This document shows positions 1 to 8,298 of a DNA stretch of 31,205 bases, piece by piece. The stretch is from the NCBI GenBank assembly GCA_046047235.1, contig JBJOII010000039.1, forward strand, positions 1 to 31,205. Reading direction: 5' to 3'. This DNA is from JBMTVN01 sp046047235 (GTDB lineage: Bacteria > Verrucomicrobiota > Verrucomicrobiia > Limisphaerales > JAHDYP01). The notes under the pieces were generated by a model, which worked only from the letters and a program-made list of their open reading frames with translations, had not been told where the DNA came from and searched no databases. Every line of letters begins with the position of its first letter. Position 1 is the stretch's first letter. A program made the position numbers and the translations under genes.

Positions 1-291
1 AACCAGACGGCCGCCGCGCGTCACCCACAACGCCGATACCAGGTTCGGAATGCCCTCACGGCCCGTCACCACGTTCGTCGACCCATACACCACCGTGCCG
101 GGTTCGATGGTTAGGGTTGCGTTCGTCTGAACATAAATGACGGATTCCAGCAAATACTGGTTGTCAGCCGTCCACGTCACCGAGGTGCCTGCGGCAATGT
201 CCTCAGCCACCGGCACCAAGGCCGCTCGCAGGGCCCCTGCCCCCAGCAAGACAGCAATAGCCAGATGGGTTATCAGGCGTCTAAGTCTCAT
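1..291 (-). CDS. N-terminus of a secreted beta-helix-like protein (partial)
   Basis: An open frame of 97 codons starts at 291 and runs off the window edge, so only the N-terminus is visible. It begins MRLRRLITHLAIAVLLGAGA, a clear Sec signal peptide ending near ALRAA. The mature part carries TSVTWTADNQYLLES, then NATLTIEPGTVVYG and SALWVTRGGRLV. This pattern (a 'TW-ADN-Y-L' strand, then 'ATLTIEPGTV', then 'ALWVTRGG') is that of secreted right-handed beta-helix proteins often annotated as T9SS-target or hypothetical lipoproteins and commonly found beside TonB-dependent receptors. A good Shine-Dalgarno, AAGGA, lies just upstream of the ATG. The gene follows the TonB receptor gene in the same direction after 296 bases and has its own candidate Pho-box array at 388-426. 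Function is unknown; a surface or periplasmic partner of the receptor is an inference. Confidence 0.75.
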   Translation of the reverse strand, partial: MRLRRLITHLAIAVLLGAGALRAALVPVAEDIAAGTSVTWTADNQYLLESVIYVQTNATLTIEPGTVVYGSTNVVTGREGIPNLVSALWVTRGGRLV

Positions 292-387
292 ACTTTCCTT
301 GTGTTCAAGTTGATGGTCTACGTCTCAATTATCAGGACAGAAGGGTTGGATGCCTGCCCCGATCAGGTCGCAAACTCGGCCGGCTGT

Positions 388-426
388 GTCACTCCGCAAT
401 GACGCCCATGTGACAAAAGTGTGAAC
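388..426 (-). promoter_or_regulatory. Candidate Pho box array upstream of the beta-helix gene
   Basis: Four half-sites recur every 11 bases, read on the plus strand: GTCAC at 388, ATGAC at 399, GTGAC at 410 and GTGAA at 421. On the minus strand this reads TTCACAC-TTTT-GTCACAT-GGGC-GTCATTG. Direct 7-mers of the TGTCAC/TGTCAT type with 4-base spacers are the known architecture of PhoB binding sites. The array is about 100-135 bases upstream of the start at 291. The rest of the 292-587 interval shows no gene. The assignment is by pattern only. Confidence 0.45.
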
Positions 427-587
427 TGCTTGGACAGGGCTGAGAGCGCAGGAATTGAAACATGCTATCCGTCGAACCGCAGGGCACTTCATCCGAGGCC
501 CCGAGGAAAATGACGCATGCCCGCGACTGTGGACCGGCCAGAGTGTCCACCCGGAAGACGGCGCCCAGCTGACACTCTTGGAATCAG

Positions 588-3485
588 TTAGTACGTATAA
601 CCCACCGACAACCCAAAGGTCATACCCCGCGTATAGGACTGCAAGGTCTGCTTACCAGCCTCCGGCCACGTCTGCGCAACCTCATAAGCGGGATCCAGCA
701 GGTTCTTCGCCGTAAAGCGCAGGTCCCAGCCCCTCCCCAACCGCTGCTGCACAAAGAAGTTGAGCTGCGGCGCACTCTGGACATATTCGTCAGGCTTCGC
801 CAACCCCACCAACACCAGACTCTCACCCACAACACCACCCGAGAGTGTCACCGTGGTTCCCGACAACTGATGATCCCAGCTCAGATCCGCATTCAGGACG
901 TAGGTCGGCTGGTTATATAACGGCCGTGTAGTGCTGAAATCCCCGTAGCCCTGCCGGTTAATCCGCTGCTGATCGTTAAGGGGAACTTCAGACGAGATGT
1001 AGGCCCCGTTGACACCAACGCTCCACTCGTCCAGTGGCTCCCAAATCCGATCCAAGCGCCCCCGCACCTCAGCCTCAACACCCCACACATCCGCCTGCTC
1101 AAAGTTCTCGTAGGTAATCCGCGAATTGTCGGTCGTGATGGACGCCTGTTCGATCGGCTGATTAATCCTCTTCGCGAACAAGGACGCTGAAATAATCTCA
1201 CCAGCCCTCGGATAATAGGAAACCCGAAGGTCGACGTTCTGGCTCTCGGATACTTCGAGGTTTGGATTCCCCGTGTAAGTCCGGTTCTGCGTAACATCGT
1301 AGATCGGCACATCAGCAATCTCACGATAAGTCGGACGCACCACGGTCTGGGACCACGCAGCCCTCAAGTCCAAGTCCGGCCGGAGCTGAACCACAGCGGT
1401 CAATGAAGGAAGGATGTCGTCCTGCAAGATCTCCCCGGGAGGAAGATCCTGGTTCCGGGTCAGGTTGCGTGCGTTAATGCTAAGGTCGGTATGTTCATAA
1501 CGCCCTCCACCAATAAACCGCAACCAATCCGTCGTGGAATATTCCCCCATCAAGTAGAAGGCTTGGATATACTGATAGCCTGCATACTCGAGATTGACCG
1601 GAAAATTGCGATAGTTGATGAAGTCCAGGTTCTCTTCCGCCACCCAGCTATTCGGGTCGCCCGTGTTGTAAAACGGATGACCGTTGCGCCCGCGCACTAC
1701 TGAAAAACCACGCTGCATATAGTCGCGCTTCGATTCACTGTACGCGGCACCGGTCTTCAGGAAATTCTCACCCTCATTATACGACGATACCGGGATGGTC
1801 ACGTCCCCCCGCAGGTTCGCATTATTCTCCGTCAGCTCTCGCCAGTAACGCGTAGGCGAGGTCGGCTGAGCCGAAGAAATCTCCGGACTGTAAAAGTTGT
1901 TCTGAGGATCGGCATAGAACTGAAAGATTCGATAGTCCGGCTGGTCCTGCGAGGTGGTCGACACTCCCGCACCCCAGTCCACCTCCACCTCATTCATCTC
2001 CGGGAACTCATGTGCGCCTCCAAGCTGAAAATACGTCAGACTCCGCTCCGTCCAAGCCAGGATCGACTGGTCGGTATACGTGCCCTCAGCCGGATCAGTC
2101 ACATCTCCATCCTGCCCCTGCAACCGACGCGCTTCATCCTGCGCGGAGCGGATATATAGCATGTTAAGGAAGAATTGATGATTCTCACTCATCTCAAGGC
2201 TGAGGTTCGCCAATGCACCCCACTGGTAATCCGCGGTGCCTCGCCGGTCAGTCTTGTCAATCGCCACGGTGTCCCCTCGCCCCTCATAGCTCCGGACAAA
2301 ACCATCATCATAATAGCGAAACTCGTTCTTGTAGTTTACCCCGGCCAAATACCCCAGCTTCTTGCCAAATACCTCCTGAGTGTCTCCAAAGGTCATCGAG
2401 AAACCCGAATCCAAAGGTGATTTTGAAGTCGTGGGAGCAAACTGGCTCGACTCGAAGGAGTGCTTGACCTCCGGTGGCAAGATCGGCGTCCCACTGGGAC
2501 TGGAGGCCTCCGCCACGCCCGGAAGAGCACGCGTCCCGTCGTCAAAGCCCAGCCAGTCCATCGAACCCCGGTCCGTCACGTAGAAATCGTCGTTCAGGCT
2601 GGACTGCGTGTTGTAGGCCGTGCTCAACCGTACATCGTAAAGGAACTCCTCCGGGAAACTCTTCGTGACAATGTCAATGGCTCCTCCGGCAAAGCCGCCC
2701 CCCATGTCAGGCGTAAACGTCTTACGAACATCGACCTTCTCAATGAAACTCGCCGGGAACAAGTCCAGCTGGAATGCCTTTCGGTCCGGATCGGCGCTCG
2801 GCAGATCCATGCCGTTCATCGTCGTGAACGTGTACCGGTCTGCCAGCCCGCGAACTACGGCATACTTCCCGTCCGCCACGGTCGCCCCCGTCACTTTACC
2901 CAGCACATCGGCAGCGTCACTGACCGCCAGGTTCTTGAACTGGTCCGACCCCAGCGCATCCATAAACGTCGCCGATTCCTGACGCTCGAAGTAAATCTGC
3001 TCCATCTGGTCACCCAGCTCCTCCGCCGTGACCTCATACTCCTCCATCTCGTAGAACTCCGGCTTCATCGGAACTTCCACCGTGGAAATCTGCCCCGCCC
3101 CCACCCGAACATCCGTCACGGTCAGCCTCGCAAACCCGGACTTGCTGAAGCTGATGCTGTAATCACCCGGAGGCACCGCCTCCACAACATAGCGTCCCTG
3201 TCCATCAGTCTTCACCGCCAACGTCGTCCCCCGCACCACCACAACAACCGAACCCAACGGCACGTTGTCCCAACCGTTGCGAACCACCCCTACAATCCGC
3301 CCCACGTCGCCTGGAGGAACGGCTTGCGCACGCAATTCCGGCGCAAACCTGCCAGCCAGAAATGCCACCGCAACGAATAGTCCCAACGCTTTACCCTGCA
3401 AGCACGCACGCAAGCCCACGACCACCCCCTCAGGTTGCGGTTGCCCTGCCAACACCTGGCCCTTCCTCTCGGCTCGGTAAAACAT
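588..3485 (-). CDS. TonB-dependent outer-membrane receptor with N-terminal carboxypeptidase-regulatory-like domain
   Basis: This is an outer-membrane beta-barrel transporter energised by TonB. The 965-residue frame has a signal peptide at about residues 24-55 (ACLQGKALGLFVAVAFLAG). A CarboxypepD_reg-like beta-sandwich follows at about 62-142 (GRIVGVVRNGW to VEVPMKP), then a TonB-box-like stretch EEYEVTAEE. The plug spans about 160-275 (DAADVLGKVTGATVADG, YAVVRGLADRY, GGGFAGGAIDIVTKSF). The barrel fills the remainder and ends in aromatic YTY, the usual outer-membrane insertion signal. The ATG at 3485 has no good ribosome site. A GTG at 3419, behind GAGGGG, would start directly at the signal peptide and may be the true start. 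It is the penultimate visible gene of the TonB block, 50 bases after the TPR gene. The substrate cannot be read from sequence; the Pst neighbours suggest a phosphorus compound. Confidence 0.9.
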   Translation of the reverse strand: MFYRAERKGQVLAGQPQPEGVVVGLRACLQGKALGLFVAVAFLAGRFAPELRAQAVPPGDVGRIVGVVRNGWDNVPLGSVVVVVRGTTLAVKTDGQGRYVVEAVPPGDYSISFSKSGFARLTVTDVRVGAGQISTVEVPMKPEFYEMEEYEVTAEELGDQMEQIYFERQESATFMDALGSDQFKNLAVSDAADVLGKVTGATVADGKYAVVRGLADRYTFTTMNGMDLPSADPDRKAFQLDLFPASFIEKVDVRKTFTPDMGGGFAGGAIDIVTKSFPEEFLYDVRLSTAYNTQSSLNDDFYVTDRGSMDWLGFDDGTRALPGVAEASSPSGTPILPPEVKHSFESSQFAPTTSKSPLDSGFSMTFGDTQEVFGKKLGYLAGVNYKNEFRYYDDGFVRSYEGRGDTVAIDKTDRRGTADYQWGALANLSLEMSENHQFFLNMLYIRSAQDEARRLQGQDGDVTDPAEGTYTDQSILAWTERSLTYFQLGGAHEFPEMNEVEVDWGAGVSTTSQDQPDYRIFQFYADPQNNFYSPEISSAQPTSPTRYWRELTENNANLRGDVTIPVSSYNEGENFLKTGAAYSESKRDYMQRGFSVVRGRNGHPFYNTGDPNSWVAEENLDFINYRNFPVNLEYAGYQYIQAFYLMGEYSTTDWLRFIGGGRYEHTDLSINARNLTRNQDLPPGEILQDDILPSLTAVVQLRPDLDLRAAWSQTVVRPTYREIADVPIYDVTQNRTYTGNPNLEVSESQNVDLRVSYYPRAGEIISASLFAKRINQPIEQASITTDNSRITYENFEQADVWGVEAEVRGRLDRIWEPLDEWSVGVNGAYISSEVPLNDQQRINRQGYGDFSTTRPLYNQPTYVLNADLSWDHQLSGTTVTLSGGVVGESLVLVGLAKPDEYVQSAPQLNFFVQQRLGRGWDLRFTAKNLLDPAYEVAQTWPEAGKQTLQSYTRGMTFGLSVGYTY

Positions 3486-3489
3486 CGTC

Positions 3490-3523
3490 GTGAATCGCGT
3501 GAAACCTGTGAACCCCTCGTGAA
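3490..3523 (-). repeat. Four GTGAA/TTCAC direct repeats before the receptor start
   Basis: GTGAA occurs at 3490, 3499, 3508 and 3519 (TTCAC on the coding strand), spaced 9, 9 and 11 bases, filling most of the 50-base gap between the TPR gene and the receptor gene. The 11-base pair resembles the Pho-box half-site spacing seen elsewhere in the window, but the 9-base spacings do not. It may be a regulatory site, a translation-control element, or chance. Confidence 0.35.
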
Positions 3524-3535
3524 TACCGCCAGCAA

Positions 3536-4918
3536 CTACCCACCAGCACGCTGGGCAGCAACTTCCACACGCTCGAGAAAACTCTGAACGCTCGTCTTCG
3601 GCCGCAGCTTCTGCGCCTTGCGCAGCAACTCCACCGCTTCAGCATAGCGCTTGTCTCTAACCCGCAGCTGCGCTTGCTTCACCCAGGCGTCAGCCGAAAA
3701 CCCCTCGACCTTCGATGCCCGATCAAACCGAATCTCCGCCTTCTCCAACTCCTCAGTGGCAGCATAATGGTCGCCGGCCATCAAAAGCGCATCCCCGTCC
3801 AATGGATCGAGCTCCAGAACCTTCTCCAGCAGGGCGATGCTTTCACCCCCCCGACCAAGCCCACCCAGCACCCTGGCTTCCAACTTCATCACTGCCGCAG
3901 CCTCCTCGTCATCCGCGCCGGAACCAGATACTCCTTTCACCCGCTCCAGCAGGCTCTCGGCTTCCACCCAAGCCCCTCTCCCTGCAAGAATCTCCACCGC
4001 ACGAATCCCGCGACGCATGTCCTGCCCACCCTCCGCATCGACCATCGCGAGATAGATGGGCAATGCCAGCTCAGTCGCGCCCTCCGCCATGTAAAGATCC
4101 GCCAGCAAACCAAGCTGCTGCGGCTTGGCTTCACCCATCCGCCGCAGAACTTCCAGGTTCACAATGGCCTTCTGCGGCTGTTCCAACTGCACATAAACAT
4201 TCGCCTGCAGAACCCACAGCGCAGCTCGGTCCGGATGCTGCACTAGCAGCTCATCCAGCAAACTCGCCGCAGAGGCATACTCGGACAATCCGACGTAACA
4301 CTTGATCAACCCCAAACGCCACTCGACGTTCCGCGAGTCCAACAATACAGCCTGTTCATAGGCAACCCGCGCAGACAGGAAGTTATCCTCGTTCAGCAGA
4401 CAGTATCCCAGCATCCCCATGACCAAACCGTCTCCACCACCCAGCGTGATGGTCCTCGCTAAACTGCTTTTGGCTTCCGCATACTTGCCATCCCTCGCCA
4501 GCAACAACCCCAGAGTTCTGTGGGCCTTTAGAAAACGGTCGTTCTTACTCGTCGCGACCTCCAACTGCCGCACCGCGTTGGTCGTGTCTCCCCCCCTCAA
4601 ATACAGGTTTGCCACCACATAGCTCAGCAGAGCACTGGAAGCCCCACCCGCCTTCGCCGCAAGCTGCTCAGCCTTCTCCAGCGGCTTATCCGCCAGTGCC
4701 TCGTCCTTCTCCAATGCCTGATAGACCGCCTGTTCCTCCGAGCCAAGCCGCGGTGTAATGCCCGAATCAAAGTTCAAGAAGTCCTGCACCCACCGCGCAT
4801 CCCTCCACAATGGCACCAAGGGATTCTCCTCAACCACCTCCGGCTGAGCCGCCCCAACCGCAGCCAGCTGCAGGCACGCCGTCAACAGAACTACCGTTCC
4901 CACTAAGCATCGCTTCAT
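3536..4918 (-). CDS. TPR-repeat protein of the TonB block
   Basis: A periplasmic or membrane-anchored scaffold of about 460 residues. The start chosen at 4918 gives MKRCLVGTVVLLTAC, a signal sequence preceded by GAGGA. A longer frame opens at 4963 inside tonB but lacks a leader at its N-terminus. LTAC fits a lipobox, so the protein may be a lipoprotein. The body is a run of TPR-like helical pairs, for example ALLSYVVANLYLRGGDTTNA, AHRTLGLLLARDGKYAEAKS, LGLIKCYVGLSEYASAASLL and DALLMAGDHYAATEELEKAE, continuing to a last pair near the C-terminus. TPR proteins of this kind accompany the TonB2/ExbB/ExbD/DUF3450 systems of marine proteobacteria, where they are thought to link the inner-membrane complex to the outer membrane. 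It sits between tonB (34-base gap) and the receptor. Confidence 0.85.
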   Translation of the reverse strand: MKRCLVGTVVLLTACLQLAAVGAAQPEVVEENPLVPLWRDARWVQDFLNFDSGITPRLGSEEQAVYQALEKDEALADKPLEKAEQLAAKAGGASSALLSYVVANLYLRGGDTTNAVRQLEVATSKNDRFLKAHRTLGLLLARDGKYAEAKSSLARTITLGGGDGLVMGMLGYCLLNEDNFLSARVAYEQAVLLDSRNVEWRLGLIKCYVGLSEYASAASLLDELLVQHPDRAALWVLQANVYVQLEQPQKAIVNLEVLRRMGEAKPQQLGLLADLYMAEGATELALPIYLAMVDAEGGQDMRRGIRAVEILAGRGAWVEAESLLERVKGVSGSGADDEEAAAVMKLEARVLGGLGRGGESIALLEKVLELDPLDGDALLMAGDHYAATEELEKAEIRFDRASKVEGFSADAWVKQAQLRVRDKRYAEAVELLRKAQKLRPKTSVQSFLERVEVAAQRAGG

Positions 4919-4952
4919 ATCGCAAAAGTCCTCACACTCACTGATACTCTGG

Positions 4953-5612
4953 TTAGCCCTCAACCCGGAATCGGATCGGCAACCTCATGTAAGTCCTGAC
5001 TGGCTGGCCATTCTTCTCGCCCGGACGAAAACGCCACCGCTTCACGGCATTGAGAGCCGGCGCTTCAAACTCCGGATGGGACGAGCTCTCAACCCGCAGA
5101 TCAGCCACACGCCCCTGTTCATCCAGCACAAACACCAGAACCACCGCCCCCTCGACTTTCGCCTTCTTGAGGGCAGCCGGATAGGTTGGGGGAACCGACG
5201 AAACAATGGACGGGGCCTGATCAAGATCTGAAACATCAAGGGCCTCAACCATCTCCTGCGCTAACCCCTCCCCTCCCGCCAGGGAAGAAATCCCAAGTGC
5301 CCCACCGCTCCCCACCGCAATATCCAGGTCAACCTGCAGGCTCAGGGGCTGCTCGGCCTCCATCAGCTCCGGCTCAGGTTCCTGCTCCGGCGGCTCCTCC
5401 TCCGGCGGCGGCGGAGGGGGCTCATCAAAATCCGAGGGCGCTTGAAGCATGGTGGTGTCAGCCGAGCGAAGGATCAAATCCTTCTTGGCATAGCTGGAAA
5501 CCAATTGGGTCAACGGCAGCACCAGAAACACCAGCAAAGTGATCAGCAGCGATCCCAACGCCGTTGCAGGCCAGCCGCCTCGTTGCTGGGGAGGAGTGAA
5601 TACCTTGCGCAT
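4953..5612 (-). CDS. tonB: TonB family energy-transducing protein
   Basis: 219 residues that carry proton-motive energy from ExbB/ExbD to the outer-membrane receptor. A short cytoplasmic N-terminus is followed by one membrane anchor at about 18-40 (ALGSLLITLLVFLVLPLTQ). A proline/glutamate-rich periplasmic linker follows (DEPPPPPPEEEPPEQEPEPE). The C-terminal TonB domain spans about 130-219, with PPTYPAALKKAKVEGAVVL, the DEQGRV turn and ALNAVKRWRFRPGEKNG, the classic 'W-F-P' signature. No clear Shine-Dalgarno is seen. It lies 79 bases after exbD. The linker is acidic rather than the Lys-Pro/Glu-Pro mix of E. coli TonB. Confidence 0.92.
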   Translation of the reverse strand: MRKVFTPPQQRGGWPATALGSLLITLLVFLVLPLTQLVSSYAKKDLILRSADTTMLQAPSDFDEPPPPPPEEEPPEQEPEPELMEAEQPLSLQVDLDIAVGSGGALGISSLAGGEGLAQEMVEALDVSDLDQAPSIVSSVPPTYPAALKKAKVEGAVVLVFVLDEQGRVADLRVESSSHPEFEAPALNAVKRWRFRPGEKNGQPVRTYMRLPIRFRVEG

Positions 5613-5691
5613 AGTTTGGCCCGCTTAATCAAACAACGTACCAAAGCGAATTCCCGTCCCCCCCCCTGTCATGCGCCTCGTAACCCATGGC

Positions 5692-6099
5692 TTAACTGCC
5701 CGCCTCCGTAGCCAAACTCACGTTCTTCGCTCCCCCCAGCGTGGCCTCATCCATCACCCTAACCAAAACCCCAGCAGCAGCCGCCTTGTCCGCCTGGATG
5801 ATCACAGGCATCGGCTCCGAATCGCACAAACGCTTCACCAATGCCCTCAAACTTCCCAACGCGACTTCCTGCCCCCCATACACCACCTGCCCCTGCGCCG
5901 TCACCGCCAGCAAAATACTGTTCTTATCCAAACTAGCAGCCGATGCGGCCTGCGGCTTGTTCACCTCAACCCCCGTCTCCTCCACAAACGTCGTGGTCAC
6001 AATGAAGAAGATCAGCAGGATAAACACCATGTCGATCAACGGCGAGATGTTGATCTCTGAAATCTCCTCCCCCTCACTCAGGGAACGCCGATACTTCAT
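5692..6099 (-). CDS. exbD: ExbD/TolR family biopolymer transporter
   Basis: 135 residues. The N-terminal cytoplasmic stretch is followed by a single membrane helix with the family motif INISPLIDMVFILLIFFIVT, whose Asp23 corresponds to the proton-path aspartate of ExbD (Asp25 in E. coli). The periplasmic ExbD fold follows, with VVYGGQEVALGSLRALVKRL and MPVIIQADKAAAAGVLVRVM. It overlaps the upstream exbB by four bases (ATGA), so the two are translationally coupled and likely made in fixed ratio. It forms the proton channel with the ExbB proteins at 6096-6791 and 6816-8240. Confidence 0.93.
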   Translation of the reverse strand: MKYRRSLSEGEEISEINISPLIDMVFILLIFFIVTTTFVEETGVEVNKPQAASAASLDKNSILLAVTAQGQVVYGGQEVALGSLRALVKRLCDSEPMPVIIQADKAAAAGVLVRVMDEATLGGAKNVSLATEAGS

Positions 6100-6791
6100 G
6101 CCCTAGCCCCTCCACCTATGAACGAACCACCCCCAAGGGATCCAGCCTCCTGCTCCACGCCAACTACAGGGGTCTCCGCCACGTCCGTAATATGCCCCTC
6201 GCGCGCCCTAAACAACCTCACCGTGGCGCTCTCCAGCCTCGCCAGAAATGCCTCATATTCCTGACGCTGCCGTCGGATCCAAAACACGAGGGCCAACCCC
6301 GGCAACGACACACACAAACCTACTTCGGGAGGAAACAAGGCCATCGATATCCCCGTCGCCATCGCCTCAGTCATCTCCCCACCCCCAAGTGAAAGTGCCT
6401 TGAAAGTCATCAGCATCCCGAAAACCGTCCCCAATAGTCCCACCAACGGTGCAGCACTGATCAAGAGGTTCAATGTGCTCAGTCTCCGGTCCAATGGCGG
6501 CAACTTCGATGCCGTCACCTCAGCAAACCGATTCTGCACATCCACCACACTCCCGGATTCATCCTGACAATAGCGGATGATCTCGCCCACCTCACCCTCG
6601 CCTCGCTCCGGATGATGTACCCAGAAACGCCACTGTTGCTCCGTCAACCGCCTCCAGTCCCGCTCCCGGAAGTAGACCAACAGCCGGATCGCCGAAGTGT
6701 AGATCAACAAACTCAGGAACGCCAAAGGGATCATCGTCCACCCCCCCTGCTGCCATGTGTGAATTACTTTAGAGACAAATGTCGTTTCCAT
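6096..6791 (-). CDS. exbB: MotA/TolQ/ExbB proton channel family protein (short ExbB)
   Basis: 231 residues, close to the usual ExbB length. It has three membrane segments: about 17-40 (GGWTMIPLAFLSLLIYTSAI), about 108-130 (LISAAPLVGLLGTVFGMLMTF) and about 143-170 (GISMALFPPEVGLCVSLPGL). The second carries the conserved PLVGLLGTVFGM motif of the MotA/TolQ/ExbB family, and the third carries the small and polar residues that face ExbD. A cytoplasmic domain lies between helices 1 and 2. It is the second ExbB-like gene in the operon, 24 bases after the long one, and overlaps exbD by four bases. Two ExbB-like proteins per complex is the known arrangement of TonB2/TtpC systems. Confidence 0.92.
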   Translation of the reverse strand: METTFVSKVIHTWQQGGWTMIPLAFLSLLIYTSAIRLLVYFRERDWRRLTEQQWRFWVHHPERGEGEVGEIIRYCQDESGSVVDVQNRFAEVTASKLPPLDRRLSTLNLLISAAPLVGLLGTVFGMLMTFKALSLGGGEMTEAMATGISMALFPPEVGLCVSLPGLALVFWIRRQRQEYEAFLARLESATVRLFRAREGHITDVAETPVVGVEQEAGSLGGGSFIGGGARA

Positions 6792-6815
6792 AATTAACCA
6801 GTCAGCTCAGGGTTA

Positions 6816-8240
6816 TCAGGATGCCGGCGCACCTTCTTCAACCGGATCCGGTACGCCGTTAATAAAAGCCACAGAGGTCTGTTCCATACTGCCAAGAACG
6901 CTCTTCACCCGCCTTGAAATGAAGGCATGCAACAGCAGGGAAGGAATGGCCACAATCAACCCGAACTCCGTGGTGATCAGCGCCTCCGAAATACCACCTG
7001 ATAATGTCCGGGGATCACCAGCACCAAAAATGGTGATCATGTTGAAGGTGTTAATCATCCCGGTCACAGTACCCAGCAATCCCAGCAAAGGAGCGGTAGC
7101 CGCAGTCAATGCAATGATCGGCAACAAGCGCTCCAGCTTGGGACGCGCCTCCAGCATCTTCTCGTAGAGAACCTCCTCCAGAAATTCCTTCTGCTCCTTC
7201 GCATGCTCCAAAGCCACCGAAAGCAGGTCACCCACTGGCCCGGAAATGCCCTGACTGATAGACCTGGCCCCCTGTCCATCACCTTTGTGCAAACAGGAAA
7301 GCACCCGCTGAAGTTCCATCGGCGAGACAGTACGAATGCGCGATAGTTCAAACCATTTCACCAACGCAATGATCAGGGCAGTAAAACCAAATAACAGGAT
7401 CGGAGCCATAACCGGACCACCCTTCATAACGTGCGCCACGATCGAGTCCTTCTTCTCCGCAATCTTGAGGGCATTGCCCAAGGTCGGATCCAAAGGAAAA
7501 CTCCCGCGTCCATCCGCCACCAGCCCGCTAATCAACGGGTCCAACGCAGTTCCCACAGGGATGCAACGCGGCTTCGGCGACCCCAACCGCAACTCGGCCA
7601 CACCCGACACACCACTCTCACTTCCATGAAACAAGGCAACCGGCCCCAGTAGTGCGTAGGTGCCGTCTTCCAATGTCCCGTCCGGAGTCAAGGCACGCCC
7701 CTGAAACCGATCACCCCCAACCAAAGCCTCCAACCGGTCCAGCCCCGCTTCCAGAATCTGCGCCTGCTGGGAAAACCTGTCCGCGCCAGACAACTCCTTG
7801 AGCGAAGGGGCCACCCTCGATTTCTCCACCCGATCACTGAAACGCTCCACCTCGGAAATATGAACACGACTTTCAAACCGCCCCAGGTACTCCGACAACA
7901 AGGCTTGAACAAATCGCGCATCCTCACGGGCCTTGTCTACCTCCTTGCGCAACACACCCAGCGCAACCAGCTGGTTGTCCGATTCACGTTGCGACCGCGT
8001 CAGCTCAGTCCGCATCGCCAGCACCTTGTCCTCAAGCTCCCTCAGATCACGCACCAACGGCACCCGCTCCGCCTCAATCCCCGCTTGAACATCGGCCAAC
8101 TCCGCGAGCGCAGCCTTCAACTCCTCGCGAACACCCGCCCCAACCTGCTCCAGCGTCTCCGCCTTTACCCCCGATAGCAGCAAGAGCACAGCCGCCACCC
8201 CACAGCACCGAGTCGACCTACCTGACCAGAATCGCTTCAT
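6816..8240 (-). CDS. Long MotA/TolQ/ExbB protein with periplasmic coiled-coil domain (TtpC-like)
   Basis: The start at 8240 gives 474 residues, with a strong AGGAG five bases upstream and a signal peptide (MKRFWSGRSTRCCGVAAVLL to GVKA). The frame is open 67 codons further upstream but that extension has no features. After the signal comes a coiled-coil region, about residues 30-150, rich in Glu/Leu/Arg. A periplasmic domain follows to about 265. The channel module has a helix at about 270-295 (APILLFGFTALIIALVKWF), then IALTAATAPLLGLLGTVTGM and TTEFGLIVAIPSLLLHAFIS. A leader plus long periplasmic region before an ExbB module is the layout of Vibrio TtpC, needed with TonB2. It sits between the DUF3450 gene and the short exbB. 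Confidence 0.88.
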   Translation of the reverse strand: MKRFWSGRSTRCCGVAAVLLLLSGVKAETLEQVGAGVREELKAALAELADVQAGIEAERVPLVRDLRELEDKVLAMRTELTRSQRESDNQLVALGVLRKEVDKAREDARFVQALLSEYLGRFESRVHISEVERFSDRVEKSRVAPSLKELSGADRFSQQAQILEAGLDRLEALVGGDRFQGRALTPDGTLEDGTYALLGPVALFHGSESGVSGVAELRLGSPKPRCIPVGTALDPLISGLVADGRGSFPLDPTLGNALKIAEKKDSIVAHVMKGGPVMAPILLFGFTALIIALVKWFELSRIRTVSPMELQRVLSCLHKGDGQGARSISQGISGPVGDLLSVALEHAKEQKEFLEEVLYEKMLEARPKLERLLPIIALTAATAPLLGLLGTVTGMINTFNMITIFGAGDPRTLSGGISEALITTEFGLIVAIPSLLLHAFISRRVKSVLGSMEQTSVAFINGVPDPVEEGAPAS

Positions 8241-8298
8241 AATCTCCTCAAACCTCAAAAGCATCGCTGACCGCTCCAGACCCAAGCCGCCAAAAGCA

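Noticed and set aside
2460..3380. A 306-residue plus-strand open frame opposite the TonB receptor
   Set aside because: It is antisense to a clear receptor gene, has an Arg/His/Pro-rich composition typical of antisense frames in GC-rich DNA, and shows no domain or ribosome site.
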